Below are positions 34,141-46,689 of a stretch of 64,000 nt of DNA, piece after piece. The stretch is taken from NCBI GenBank assembly GCA_011009095.1, contig VTPC01005845.1, forward strand, positions 101,814 through 165,813, given 5' to 3'. Below the pieces are notes generated by a model. It was not told the origin of the DNA. It saw only the letters and a list, made by a program, of their open reading frames with translations, and did no database searches. The position numbers were made by a program, and so were the translations under genes. Each line of letters begins with the position of its first letter. Positions within the stretch are counted from its first letter, which is position 1. This DNA comes from Ignelater luminosus. Taxonomy: Eukaryota > Arthropoda > Insecta > Coleoptera > Elateridae.

Positions 34141-35290
34141 ACCGCTCTTTTTGATCAATCTTAGAATTGCAGTTAGTGATTTGATGCCACAAATTGAATC
34201 TAGCAACAAAGCGCATAAACTTTTTATTAAGGGATTAGAAAGCAATTTTAAATACGAAGAAGAAAGAAATCACTTCCAAAAGAGGTCATTTTCTTAAGGA
34301 AAATTCTACTTTGAAGAACTATGAACTCTAATAGGTGTACGCCAGTTAAAGTCTGACAAGAAGGTAAATCTGTTCAAGACTAATTATCAAATTCGTAATC
34401 TATCTACATAAAAGTGAGCTGGGATAATTTGAACCTCATCAAGCCAGCGAAATAGGTAAAACAAGAATAAGAATCAAACAAATATTTAAACTCTACACTA
34501 GATGAGGTTTTACTTGCTCGAAAGACTTTAAATAATATGTGACATGACATAAATATCGTCTGAAGACCAGAGAAGAGAAGAAGTGATAAAAATCCATCAG
34601 CATCTTATTGAAATCAATTGCGTCCAGCACTGATACAATCAAACAAACCTACCTTCTCCATTTCCCACAAAAAAATTGGCGTGCTCTTCTTTTGCTTCCT
34701 GAGAGAGATACAGTGAGCAAGGCTTTGTTGACTTTCATCATTTTCAAATATCATATTGTGTGATACACTACAAAAGGAGACTTCTTTATTCATTTTTACA
34801 TTTTTTCTGTGTGCAAGAATATCTTGTAGGGTATCCGACCCTACCGAAATCATTAGGAAAACGTTCAACACTGTTTATGAAGATTTGCATATCTAGCAAA
34901 GTCAGTTTTTAGTTTTTTTTTGGTTTTTTTGTAATTCATAAAGGTGATCTTAAATAAAATAAGAGAAATGTACCAGTAGATGACATTTTAAGATATTTAT
35001 CTAGCTGTACTTGACAGGCGAAACCCAGTTCCTAACATGTCAAGCGTACCAAAAAGTGGCATTCTTAAGAACAGTTGTATTATAAATATTTTAGTGTCAT
35101 CCTCACGGATGAGCATGGAGGTCTAGTAGACAGACCGCTAGGTACGCATACCAACCGTGTGTATCCATAAAAGTCAATGAAGGACGTCAATATTTCCAAT
35201 ATTGTCCTAATCAGTCGGTGATATTCAAGGCGGAGTCATCTGACTGCATATTTTAAGTTTTCTTCTGCTTTCACACTTGAATAATTTCGA
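34141..35290. other. No recognised gene
   Basis: One minus-strand open frame of 85 codons (34614-34871) has no family resemblance. The remainder is AT-rich. Confidence 0.4.
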
Positions 35291-35299
35291 TCCTGACAC

Positions 35300-36660
35300 T
35301 TCTTTTTAGATCTTCCTTTTTTAATTTTATCATTTTCCGCCTTCTCATTAACTTTTCTCTTCTCTAACCTTTAAGCCTTTCCTTGTAAATTTTCCTTTTC
35401 ATTTTTTTTCTAATGTTTTTTCTCTATTATGCTTTTGTCAGGACTCTGATATTATTACGGGTGATATTTTGTCTTGACTGCATTATCCTATTCTTCGGGT
35501 CAAACTAGTGTTGTCTTGAATAGAGAAGGTATTTGCACCGCAGATGGTTGTTCTGTGGTAGCAATTGTGATCTCATTAATTATAATGTTGATATTATTTC
35601 TTTGCCGTGCTTATTGTTTGATCAGCTACTTCTACACGGGTTCTTAAATGAACCTTATCGGTGTTACCTTTGTTTGGAAACCTAAAAGATATTTCTCTCC
35701 ATAATATTTAATCCACTTTAAACTGCCATTTTCTTATGGTTCTACAGACACTTGAAACATATTAAGGAACGATACCACGTCTTAATACTCAGTTACAGAG
35801 TTTGTCCTAAAATCAGTCTCTGCTGGAAAATGTACATTTCAGTCCTTTGTTTGTAATAATTAGTCAACTATATCCTTATTTCATGATCACTAGAGTTCAC
35901 AATTTATGTTTAAAAGAGGAGCATCTTTGTTTTCAGCAGCTGCACAGTTATCATGTACTCGTACAAATTTTCTAGGATTTAGACACACTTTCTAGCATTT
36001 AGGGAATTCGTATCTAAATATAATCATCGGCAGTGCAAGTTTTCCATCGGCACTACAATCAATCAGGGCTGTAAGACACTTCTTCTTGTCATTGCTTGCT
36101 GACTGTTACTCAAACTCACTGCCTTGTTGAGCTAAAACTTTTTATCGATTTGGGTTTAATAGAAGGCAGTCATATCCGTGTAGGATATATTCTGCTAGAA
36201 TCCAACGGAATATCAGTCATTTTATTTGACCGTAGGTATTGTTCGAGTTCTTGAAACCAATTTATTATCTGAACCCGAGAAATTATTGCTCGGTTTTTTA
36301 GTTAGATTTTGATAGACTCTTTTAATGCCTCTGCATAAATCGTTCATATCATTTTCGACCTAGTTTTAAATTTCTTTTTTTTTCATAATTTCTTCTTTTT
36401 CTAATTCTAGAACTAACTTTCATACAGATAAAAGAAATTCTTCTTTAGAAACTGGAAACGTCTTTTTGAGTGTTTGCGTCCTTTCGAATTAATACTTGAT
36501 GCATTCATGCCGACGTTGCTATTGCGACAACCGGAAATTGCTGCTCCATGTTTTCTTCTTCATACCTGAGGATCTTGTTATCTGCCATGACACAGAAATT
36601 GAGATCCTTCTGCTACTCTAAACTCCTCTTGTACATATGCTCGCTGGCTCAGTTGGGCTC
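35300..36660 (-). pseudogene. pogo/Tigger (Jerky-like) transposase, decayed
   Basis: On the minus strand the parts follow Jerky/Tigger order. A CENP-B-type DNA-binding region includes GRK-YERFMQRH (about 36350), followed by NWFQELEQYLRSNKMTDIPL (about 36260). After the PLDSSRIYPT motif, which normally leads to the first catalytic Asp, come NDKKKCLTALIDCSADGKLA and LPMIIFRYE (about 36080-36000), a hallmark of the DDE_1 domain. Near 35700 an ILWREISFRFPNKGN-like stretch and a Lys/Arg-rich tail (35310-35400) would be the C-terminus. Stops and frameshifts are frequent. No terminal repeats were found. Confidence 0.75.
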
Positions 36661-39020
36661 TCAAAAAGATTTAGTTCTTCGTTTGTACTAAGAATACCGT
36701 AAGAAAACATCATATTTTTACTATTTTAGTTATTTTCTATGTGCACTAGACGGTAGGGTGATACAGAATGCTACAGCATATAATCTAATACATTGTATTG
36801 CATGCATCTGAGAGCTTAGAAATATCTTGACTGGAAAAGGGATAAATCCTTTACATCTAAAAGGATAGAAATCTTTTTTAGATTTTAAGATTATTTTCTA
36901 CAAGTCATTTTTACATTCTAAATGTTTGTTATATGCCTGTACTACTACAGCAGAAAATTAATAATTCTGTAGAACAAAGCAATTTTGCCTTAAGAAATTC
37001 AAGTATATAGGTAAGGAAACAATTACAAAGAACTGTAGAATGTATTTATGTTTTATAATCTAATAAGTATGCATTGTGTTGTAGATATTTTCTTACATAT
37101 CTTGGATCTTTGTTTCTGATTTTTTTTGGGGAAAAATTAATGTGCCACTCAACCCTTTTGAAGTTACAAACAATTGTTCTTTAGCTATTTATTCATTGCA
37201 AACGGCATTACCGATGCTGTTTATTGAAGTTCCCCCTCGACAAAACAAACGTGATCATTTTCTAATGTATTTTTTATGTATAGCACATGGCTATACGATT
37301 GAGAAACCGCATGAGCTTTTGTAAAAATAAAATATGTCTTTAGAAGCATAAATAATTTATCGAAAACATGACAATTTCAAAAGACGTAATACATTTATTT
37401 CACTAGTAGAACGACACAGAACAATTTGGCTACATACCACTTCAGGGACATAAATAAATAATTGCCCATCTGAATGTCGCGTGACATCGTCTTTTTGTCG
37501 GATTCTTTTGCGTGTGTACGGAAAAAAATTGTTGAAATTAATTTTCTACTCGAGCTCATTAGCAATATCTCGAAACCACCACCCTGAGTTCGTTTCGCGC
37601 AATCTATTTTTAAATATTCAAAAGTTAATTTTTGCAAATTAATAAGCAATTATTAAGTACTGGGTATAACCTTGTCGAGAACATTTTACATTATCCGATT
37701 GTGAGAAAATAAGATTTTGTGTTTTAGTCTTTTCTATAGGCTTTTAGAAAGTTGCAAACTTAAATTTGACAGATGATGTAGGATGTACGAAGATAATTCC
37801 AAAAAATTTTAAACTCAATTTTTACTCTAACACACAAAAAATATTTTATCTAAATTAAATTATTATTTGTATATAAAACTTGAAATATCTTTTACGGAGG
37901 ATCGTAAAAAGGCTGCGTGTTTAGCTGTAATGAATAACGCCAACATAATTGGTACTTCTGAATACCTTAATCACAGTTATTAGTACATCTGCCAGCATTA
38001 GGCGTTTGCAAACCTCCATAATGTACACCTATAACCATAACAACCCGTGATGTTCATATTTTATTTTTAAAAGCAAATTTACTCTTAGTCTCCTTCAAAA
38101 TGGAAAAAACAGGCATCAATTTTTGTCTGCCTCTTTAATCATCATTTTTATTCATTCTAAAGAAAAAATGAAACAAAATCTACAGGAATAATTTTAAATT
38201 ATCATAATTGTGTAACACCATTATTCTTATGTAACAGGAAACAAGTAAGACTTGAATATTATGTTTCTTGTCTCTTTGCGGAGACTGCAAGATGAATGAC
38301 TTCTTAAGGAATATTCTGCAAAAAAGTTGGCTCCCCGCAGCTTATGGCACACGTTACGGGACTTTTAAAAAGCGATTTATGAAGCAAAAACACTAATGCG
38401 ATTTTATACTTGGTATAGCTTTTATAATAAAAGTGTTTTATTAGAAAGTTCTTCTTCTTGTACACGCATTATTATAAAAAGTAATGATCGTAACGAAACT
38501 ACTACTAGTAGTATTGCTGGAAGTAAACTTTTCAATGTTCCGAGTTTGTAAGAAACAACCAAAGAAAAATATAAAGAAGCTTTTGCCGTTACGAACTTTG
38601 TAGGTACTGATTGTTTTGTGTTTTTTTGTCTTTAGATGCATTTTATTTACAGTTGGTTTGTATTTTTGTGTAGTAAATAATGCTTCCTTTATGTAACATT
38701 CAAATGGTCTTACTTTGTTGGGAATTTTCTTGCTGCTGCATCGCCTTTCATGAGTTAATCATTTTAACTCGATTGTCCGCGGTTCGACGCTAAAAAAAGC
38801 GCTCCCTTAATCAGTGCTCTGCGAACAGTAAAATTCGTAATAATTTATAAACCACCGTGGAAAATCCGTTAAGAAATTGAGATCCAGAACAAAATAATAT
38901 GATGCGCTTAAGTTAATAATAATTTTAACTTTATAAAACATTAAACAATGACAGTAATTAAGTAAATTCGACACAACAGAATATTAGAATATTGCAATTT
39001 CTTGATTTTACTTTGTATGT
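36661..39020. other. AT-rich stretch, no recognised gene
   Basis: Open frames at 37142-37324 (plus), 37395-37649 and 38441-38641 (minus) are short and unrecognised. Nothing else was seen. Confidence 0.45.
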
Positions 39021-39027
39021 CAGTAAA

Positions 39028-39130
39028 TGTAAATCAGTTGTTTAAGACAAGGCTTGCAAATCAAGAGATTTCGAGTTCGAAGTGACAACAAACTTCACGA
39101 CATGTTCAATTTGTAATTACAGGTCTGAGC
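39028..39130 (+). repeat. tRNA-Cys-like SINE, copy A
   Basis: AAATCAGTTGTTTAAG (A-box region of a tRNA) is followed by GGCTTGCAAATCAAGAG, an anticodon-arm-like segment containing GCA, and then by TCGAGTTCGAA, a B box. The GATCAAGAGG-type variable region and GCA anticodon point to tRNA-Cys. Copies B and C share the same head. Confidence 0.7.
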
Positions 39131-40650
39131 ACTCTAATGTTATTGATTTCCTTTGCAATAATGATATGAAGTGGTATAATAGATACCAATAGTACTGTTT
39201 TCTTGATTTACTAAACTTTCACTATTTCGTAATAGATTCACAAAGAAATTGCGTATAACTCCACTTGAAATGGTCGTAAAACAAAAACACTTTAATAACA
39301 ACTCACACACGAAGAAGAAAAAATTAGAACCACTTTATAAGAAAACAAAAGTTTCACATTTTTTTAAGTACTTTGGATGCCGTAAACTTAGAGTATTAAT
39401 TTTCTAGTAACTTCCCTCAAAAGAGGGCTATAAGCTTCCATTACCCACACACTTGGGCTTTTTATGGCAAAACTTCTTAGAAAATATTATTTTTAGAAAT
39501 AATTATCATTGTAACCGCCCTAGGTTTAAGTACTACGTCTACATCAAATTTTAAATTATTCTTATGATAATAACAAGGAGGCCTCTGTGTAGTTTTAATA
39601 CTCCAACTGCAAAAAAATAAAATTATATAGAAACTTCCTAAAAGCTTGAAACACACCGTTTTGATTTTCTGTATTATTCATTCGAGATGTTTTCCAGGTA
39701 ACTTCAGTATTTCTAATTTATTAACAAGGAAACGTCATACTACTATGAAAAACAGAAAAACAAAACCGGAAAACAAAAAACGAAGACCTTTTGAGGTTTT
39801 AAATATTTAATTAGCATCCCTATTCCTGGAAGGCAAAATTAAATAAATTCAAATGAAAATTTAATTTAACCTAAACTTGTTAACTTAACTATTATCATGG
39901 GAGATCACAAAAATAAATGTCTGGTGTGAATTTGTATAGCGGTCTACAAAATCTTTATTAGGAAATTTTACAAAAGGACGGAGGTAAATACAAAATAAAC
40001 TCTCTCTCTCTCTCTCTCTCTCTCTAACCCATCCAAAGACAAAATTCCACGTCCCCTTTTTAAAATGTATTTGGCGAAAACAATTAACTGCTTAAAAAGT
40101 GTGACAGATAAAAACTGAAATTTTAAGATTAATCAAGAGAGCACTTATTTTCTGAATTTGCTCCAAATAGAAACAAGACATTTGCGATGCAAGTTATTCT
40201 CTCGCATAATTACTTCATCTGTATGATGTTTAGCTATTTATTCAATTTTCTTTCTTAATTATAATGGAGATACTAAAATCTAACTACACCTAGTTACCGA
40301 AGCGTTTAGTAACAATTGGTGGAGGCGCCTGCTATTGATTCTGGTATCTCTTGCAAGGATACATTTCCAGATGAAGACTGACATACGTAACCATACATTT
40401 TATCGATATAATGGCATAAAGTTTACATGCTAGATATAATCATGCGTGTTCGTTTAAACAATGACACTTCTTCTTTCAAAGACAAATATGTAACTGTCAT
40501 TAAATTTGTTAGAAGTCATTTTAAAGAATCTGTTAGTTTTGATAAAGAATTCTTTAAGGGTTTTCTCTCAAATTCTTTCACAGTAACATCTGTATTAGAA
40601 ATAATTACATTTTTAATTTAAAAACCGCAGAAAGGGGCGAAACCTAGAGA
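39131..40650. other. AT-rich stretch with a microsatellite
   Basis: Contains the (TC)n tract at 40001-40025 and a short unrecognised open frame at 40427-40621 directly upstream of the LINE. The latter could be 5' flank. Confidence 0.45.
40001..40025. repeat. (TC)n microsatellite, 12.5 units
   Basis: Uninterrupted TC dinucleotides over 25 bases. Confidence 0.95.
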
Positions 40651-40659
40651 AATCATAAA

Positions 40660-41181
40660 GTGGTCTTGAAAAGTGAGGCGCCTCCAAGAGAGCGAATCGG
40701 GCTAACGCTTAACGTTAGCACCACGATGGATAGCAACGACTACGACTATTCCATAGATAACAGCGCAAGGAGAAGGACAAAGAGTTTAATAAAAGCAAAA
40801 ACAGTAAGAACTCCACAAAAGTCGGTAGGGCAGAAGGAAGACAAGCTAGACAAAGTACTCAGGATGCTTGAAATCTTAACAATGGATATACTAGAAATAA
40901 AAGAAGAGCAAAAACAATATAGAAAGGAGATAGGAGAAATTAGAAAGGTAAATGCAAATCTAACAAAAGAGAATAAGACATTAAACCGAAAAATAGAAAA
41001 ATTGCAAGAGAGAGTGAATACGATGGATAAAGAAGAGAGACGAAACAATATAATCATGCAAGGAATGGAGATACGGACGGAAGACCAAAATTTACTGAAA
41101 ACATCAATGGAGGAGTTCTTCCAAATGAACATGAAATTGGACATAAGCATTAAAGGCGCAAAATCTGTTTGGTATAGCTAA
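40660..41181 (+). CDS. LINE ORF1, coiled-coil nucleic-acid chaperone-like (probably truncated)
   Basis: An open frame of 173 codons encodes a basic N-terminal part, then a long heptad-rich coiled coil (about residues 65-130, with EEQKQYRKEIGEIRKVNAN and NKTLNRKIEKLQERVNTMDK). It ends with ERRNNIIMQGMEI, which resembles the start of the RRM-like domain in L1-type ORF1 proteins (usually RKNNIIIFGI). The frame ends soon after this motif, so the RNA-binding domain is cut short. ORF1 proteins bind the LINE RNA and form trimers through the coiled coil. The start at 40660 is the first ATG; an ATG nearer 40725 is equally possible. Confidence 0.7.
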   Translation: MVLKSEAPPRERIGLTLNVSTTMDSNDYDYSIDNSARRRTKSLIKAKTVRTPQKSVGQKEDKLDKVLRMLEILTMDILEIKEEQKQYRKEIGEIRKVNANLTKENKTLNRKIEKLQERVNTMDKEERRNNIIMQGMEIRTEDQNLLKTSMEEFFQMNMKLDISIKGAKSVWYS

Positions 41182-41439
41182 ACAATTCAACAGACAAAGA
41201 AGTAATTATAAAAAATAAAGTTGAATCAAATAAGTGGAATAGAAGTATATATAAATGATAATATGAATAAAATGGAAAAGGGGAAAATAAAGAGAAAAGC
41301 AAAAGAAGAAATTCAATGTAAAATGGTTTCTAGAAACTGATAGTTGATGGCATATCACCAATGAAAAATTCGAGAAATCAAAAAAATCGAAACAAACCCC
41401 AAAAAAGTAATAAAACTAGAGGGAAAAGTAACTACAGCA

Positions 41440-41955
41440 ATGAACAAGGACAAGAGAACGGAAAACGAACAAAATGTACAAAGGCTATATATGAGAACTT
41501 GGAATCTGAGAGGGACCTTTGAGGCGGAAAAATTGAAAGAACAAGTAAGAGAAAGTAAAGAATATAAGATAGATATCTTATCAATACAGGAATCTAAACA
41601 GCTGGGGACAGAGATTATCGAGATTGTGGACATAGTCGGTTTTTTTTAAGGAAAACATGATGCTAGGAACAGGTTTTATAGTGCAGAGAAAGATAAAGGA
41701 AAGGGTAATAGCATTCAACTCTATGAAAATAGCAATGCTAGAAGTAATCAAAGTAACAGCAAGTATTACGAAAAGAAAACGTAAAAAAGAGTGGTACGAT
41801 AAAGAATGCAAAAATATTGCTGAAAAAGTGAGAAAGGCCAGACAAAACATGCTAGTAAATGCAAACGAAAAAAACAAAGAAATATGTGGAGAAGCAAAAA
41901 GACAAATGAAAAAAACATGTAAAGAGAAGAAAAGAACAGCAATAGAGAATAAATT
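41440..41955 (+). pseudogene. LINE endonuclease start and linker
   Basis: RLYMRTWNLRGTFEAEKLKE (about 41482) corresponds to the beginning of an AP-like endonuclease, in which W-N follows the first strand. KIDILSIQESKQLGTE (about 41570) carries the catalytic QE. The domain then breaks off. A Lys-rich segment (41770-41950, KKEWYDKECKNIAEKVRKAR) is the usual linker to the reverse transcriptase. The catalytic D-x-N and SDH blocks are missing. Confidence 0.75.
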
Positions 41956-42720
41956 GGGTTGGCTGTCTCGGCGTTTCTGGAATTATACATGGAGATTGGA
42001 GGAAGATCTTGGACTGGCAAGGAGGTTGGTGGCGATACAGTGGTGTTTGCCATGGATTTTGTGGTTGCTAACTTGGGGAAGCAAGGGCAGCCACGATAGC
42101 TAACTGGGTGGCTGCCCTTGCAGTTGACTCATGTCGTTGGCTGTTCTTTCGGTTTTTGGCTTTCTGTAGTGTGATGGTTTTCTCTGCCACTCTGCGCCTT
42201 GCTGTGTGTGCCGGAAACCTTGACATCGGTGGCATTGCGGGATGGAGTCTCTTTTCATTCTAGGAGTTTCTGTTTTTACTGTTAAGGATAACACAAATTT
42301 TATATTTCAAATATCTTTGTAGTTTCTTTTTCGAGTAAGGAGGACGAGTACTAGGGGGATGGGTCGTCTGTTTTTTCCAAGTTGGAAGCGGGGAGCTGTA
42401 CGGGGAGGTCTTGCGCCCGTAGATAAGCGGCGATGTCATCTGCGGCGATATCCTCTGGAATACCTCTTAGTACCACACGTAAGGATTTGTCTTCTTTTAG
42501 TTGATAGGTATAGGAGGATACCCGGACGTAGTCGAGGTAGTGGATCATATTACGGTAATCCTCTACGCTGACGGGATGCACGCTGATGCCGTCAGGGAGG
42601 TTTTTAGCTTTCGAAAAGTTTACTTTAAGTCGAGTGAACTCGCTGGATAATGTAGTCCATTTGTTCCTTTCTGTAATTATTATGGGAGGTATTTTTGATA
42701 GATTCTTGAAATTTGGATTT
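41955..42720 (-). pseudogene. Jockey-type LINE ORF1 (PRE_C2HC domain) fragment
   Basis: Opposite in strand to the surrounding LINE, this segment reads from PPIIITERNKWTTLSSEFTR (about 42690) through NLPDGISVHPVSVEDYRNMI to YTYQLKEDKSLRVVLRGIPE (about 42500), the core of the PRE_C2HC domain. After a frameshift IPQCHRCQGFRHTQQ (about 42235) gives the first zinc knuckle, with its final Cys lost. A second degraded knuckle (QLQGQPPS) follows near 42110. About 120 codons at the upstream end are uninterrupted. This gag-like protein packages LINE RNA. It belongs to a different LINE from the one at 56-59 kb, whose ORF1 lacks this domain. Confidence 0.85.
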
Positions 42721-42904
42721 TAGTTTTTTCTAAAATAAAAGTTTGTTAGAGGATATGGTTTTTTGGACACAGGTTAGTCCTGAACTGGACTGTTTGTACT
42801 ACACATCACAGGATTTGTATTTCGTCTTCAAACTACTGAAAAGACTTTTCTTGGGGAACTTATTTCAAGTTGACACTGGCAGTAGAAGTCACGGCTAACT
42901 CCCC

Positions 42905-43860
42905 AAAGTATTTAAAGTAGCACAAGGACTTAGAGAGACCCGATGTCGACGATACTTTTCAAACTTGTTCTAGAAATAATAATAATGAGAAACAGCAAAA
43001 TCAAAACGGAAGAGACAATATTAAAAACCGTGTATCAATGTATAGCATTCGCCGATGATTCAACAATACTGGTAATAACAAAAAAAAAGAACTGAAAAGA
43101 GTTATAGGAGGAATAGTAAAAGAAGCAAAAAGATACACCCGAAGAAGAAATGAAAGTAAAAGTAAGCATATAGTAATAAGTTATACACAACATGACACCG
43201 AAGGGTCCCTAAATGTACAAACAGAAGAGCAAGAATACACCTTCAAAAGGGTACAAGAGTTCACATACTTGGGTGTGAAGATAAAGGAAAACGGCTGGAA
43301 AGACCAAGAAACAGAAACAAGAATAACAAAGGGAAACCGAGAATATGGGATGATGGGGGCACTGATGAAGTCGAGATTTGTATCAAGAAAATCAAAAAAA
43401 AGGTATACACAATAGGATGGTAATTAGAGTGACAACTATCTATGCGTGTGCAACCTGGGTTTTAAAGAAGGCAGATGAGGAGAGGCTATAAAGATGGGGG
43501 AGAAAGATATTAAGAACAATTTACATATAGAGGGGTAAAAACGGAAGACGGTTGGTAAAGAAGAACAAATATGGAGATAGAAACACTATTCAAGAAGCCC
43601 CAAATAGAAACAGTGGTAAAAGTGCAACGAATTAGATAGTGAAGGCAGGTACAAAGATTGGAGAACCACCAAATGACAAAAACAATGCTATATAGAAAGC
43701 CAATTGGGAAACAGAAAAAGGAAAGACAGCGGAAAAGATGGCTGAACAGCGTCGAGGAGGATAGATATCAGGATGTGGAAGAACAGGGCAACGAATAGGG
43801 AAAGATGGAGAGGAATAGTAAAGGAAACCCTGGAAAAACTGTAAATGTAGACAATAAACT
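42905..43860 (+). pseudogene. RTE-like reverse transcriptase, C-terminal half
   Basis: The frame resumes with FKVAQGLR (about 42915, the usual ..GVRQG block). MRNSKIKTEETILKTVYQCI follows, leading to AFADDSTILVI (about 43047-43080), the catalytic FADD box. Further frameshifted pieces include RVTTIYACATWVLKKADEER (about 43430) and QIETVVKVQRIR-like sequence, and a tail of K/R-rich repeats ends near 43850. This matches the distal half of RTE-type polyproteins. It is inactive through stops. Confidence 0.8.
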
Positions 43861-43950
43861 AATGTTACAAGTAATATTAAATTATTTATTTAAATAATAA
43901 TTAAAATTAAAGTTTTATTGGCATTATTATAAAATAGATATTTTAAATAC

Positions 43951-44060
43951 AAATCAGTTGTTTAAGCAAGGACTACAAACCAAAAGGTATCGAGTTCGCA
44001 ACCCAATGGACCCATCTAAAGAGAAACATTTCATAGGCAATTATCATTTCGTTCAAATAT
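43951..44060 (+). repeat. tRNA-Cys-like SINE, copy B
   Basis: Starts AAATCAGTTGTTTAAGCAAG, then GACTACAAACCAAAAGGT and CGAGTTCGCAACCC. The head is colinear with copies A and C. It lies directly downstream of the RTE-like LINE end. Confidence 0.7.
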
Positions 44061-46680
44061 CAGACTTGTATTAAAAATAAATAGAACTAAAACCTTTGGT
44101 ATCTTTTCTTAAAAATGTTGAGTAATGCTGTGGAGGATGTTATTTAATATCATGGTAATGTTTTAATTTAGGGTAGGCGATTTTTTCCTTCTAAAAATAA
44201 ATAAATATAGTATAAATTTAATTTTAATTTAGTTGCAGAGCTTCCCACAATTTTTTCCTACGACGCAGATATCCCAAAAATAGTATCTTAATAATTTTAT
44301 TAAATTTTCCTTTTGAATATAAAAACTTTTGATGAACAAGCAAAATCTTTTACATCAATAAGTTTATTTTATCTCCTGTATAGAAAGGAAAAATCTAAGG
44401 AGAAGCATTAGGTATACTCCGAAATCAATGCGGCTTGCATGAAGCCCCTACTGAAGTGATATTTGCCTCCTAAGAATTTTTAACGAAATTCCTTTAAAGT
44501 TTTTTATGGGAACATAAAATTTCATACCTTCCATCCGCATCTTGTATGTGTGAGATGTAGTAAAAGAGGTCATACAAATATTCATAACAATAGGATTCCC
44601 TACTGCAATAGTAACATTGTTTGGGCCTTTCTTTTTTGTAACAGGCATTTTTATATATTTCTTTTCTGATTTCAACTTATATTAAGTATATCAATAAAAA
44701 CTTTTATATATTACATCAGAGCATTATAATACCCACACAATTATTATATTATTGTATTCAACTTGGAAATTCATTTTATTTTTACGATTGACTAAATGAT
44801 TAGAATTCACACAATTTTACTATTAGATGGTATCGTATAATAAATTTCCAAGTTTACAGTCACACACAGCCGTCAACAAGCTATCAAGCAAACATAAAAA
44901 ATAAATTAGATATATACTAACCTAGAATTTTCTACGTTGGTTCGTGACGTTTTGTGTTGTAGTTTGGAAGTAGAAACTGTTACCGAACACATCTATTAAT
45001 TCTATTATTCTATTACTTTTGCTTTGTTCTCTGTTATTTAATAAACGAATCCAATAAAAGAAATTGAAAATTAACACACTTCCATTTTCCCCTTAATACA
45101 ATTTTCCTTTCATGTTTTCTAGAACCTTACAAGCAAACGAATTTACTGATTTATAAAACAATCTATTATTTAAATGTTTTATAAAAGTTTAATAACTTTT
45201 ATTCTTTTCCCTGAACAAGAAGCAAGAAAATAATTTCTACGAAATACTTTTCTGACTTTTTCTTATCTTATTGGTTTTCTAAATCCTAGAAAGATAATAG
45301 AAAATAAGAAACTTATCCTCTTATTGAACATCCTCGGACTAGAGATTTCTAAAGATGGAAAAAATGTAGGTAGAGATATACTTGCTTCCAGTATCACCAA
45401 CAAAAAATTTCTAATTAAAAGCTCTATAATCACTGGGTGTGTATAATTCTTTCAGTAATTAAGAACAGGATAATCCTGTTTAATGATTAGGCATGCTACT
45501 AAATATGTTGAGGCAAATGTAACTTCAAATCAATTTCTTACTTTATTAACGTATTGTGCAATTATTTATTGTTATATTTATTAATAAATTATCCTGAGAA
45601 ATATAAAAAATATTTCAATTTATTGCAGACACGGTTGAATCAATATTGGGGTATCCTGTTTTTAATTTTCTCTACAGTAAACTACAGTAATAATAGAATT
45701 CCTGGACGACGAACACCCCATAGAGAAATTATTGCAGAATAACGTATTATTCCTCTGATTTATTAGAATTCAAATGAAGGTAGAGAATTTTCCGTTGTTT
45801 GGAAGACAATCCTGACAAATCCGAACCATAAAGTTTGTCAAGGGACATTTTAAAGGACGAGTTAGTTTGTTTCGGCAAAAATTGTCTACAATCGTTCCAA
45901 AAACTTTTCTAATAAATTTCTTTAACATTATGTTAGAGGTAAAACATTACGAGAGTTTTAAACTTCTTTACTTTTTGGCATTCTGTAGGCTTTTCTAAGG
46001 TACATATCAAAAATATGTCAGTAACAAGTACTTTACTGCTATATGCTTTCTGGTGTATTTGGGTTAGGTGTACGACCCATAATAACGGATTTACTCGCCA
46101 CCAAATACCGTTCCAAACACGTGGTTACGATGATACGAAAGAGTAAAAAATCTAAAAAACATTGTCTGAAGTTTGTACTTGACAATAACGATAAATGTTA
46201 AAAAGTAAATTACTACTTGTCTTTGTAAGAGAAGATGCTATGTGATATGTAAGAGGATCAATCATCTAGCTCGCTTTCTTATTTAACCTAGTAGTTAGAA
46301 CAGCTCAAGCTTCTACAATCTTGGTACAACATGCTACAGTTTACAAGACTGTTTAAATCACGTGTGTAGAGTGTGTTCAGCACGCGGTCGGCAGCCGCAA
46401 GGCGGCGTCAAATTTGGACAAATATTTCTCGAAATAAGATTACAAGTCATCAGTTTTCAACGCTTTGATATTTATCGTAAATAGCAAATTCTGAAATTAG
46501 TGTTGGAAACAAAATTATTTCAGTATCCTGACTTTTAATGCCAACAAACAAAAATATTTACAATCTAGTTGGGTGATTGCTTATTGCTTGTTGCTTGTAC
46601 TTGATATTGTGCGAATATCTATGAATATATTACGAAACTCGCAAATTTAAAAGAAACGAGGATTTCTACACTGGCAATAT
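44061..46680. other. AT-rich stretch, no recognised gene
   Basis: Short open frames (44448-44675 minus, 45554-45742 plus) are unrecognised. A minus-strand donor GTTAGTAT near 44931 follows an open segment, but the acceptor is weak. Confidence 0.45.
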
Positions 46681-46689
46681 CGAAGCCCT

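Larger units (their letters stand above)
40660..43860 (+). mobile_element. RTE-like LINE, degraded and interrupted
   Basis: The plus strand has an ORF1 (40660-41181), the start of an apurinic-type endonuclease (41440-41649) and a Lys-rich endonuclease/reverse-transcriptase linker (to about 41950). After a 0.75-kb intrusion on the other strand and a gap, the second half of the reverse transcriptase and the C-terminal tail run to about 43860. The first reverse transcriptase blocks are missing, so deletion accompanied or preceded the intrusion. The 3' end passes into plain AT-rich DNA. Confidence 0.8.

Noticed and set aside
38779-38800. B-box-like GCGGTTCGACGCT resembling a tRNA T arm
   Set aside because: No A box or tRNA-like fold upstream, and no similarity to the SINE copies.
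40001-40025. (TC)n tract as a possible CRISPR-like or regulatory array
   Set aside because: It is a simple dinucleotide microsatellite with no spacers; CRISPR is not expected in animal DNA.
40746-41150. Minus-strand 134-codon open frame rich in F, S and I
   Set aside because: It is the complement of the coiled-coil ORF1; the composition is what antisense of a Lys/Glu-rich coil gives.
41355-42053. Minus-strand frames at 41355-41633, 41581-41877 and part of 41766-42053
   Set aside because: Most are complements of the LINE endonuclease and linker. Only the part above about 41955 belongs to the antisense ORF1 fragment.
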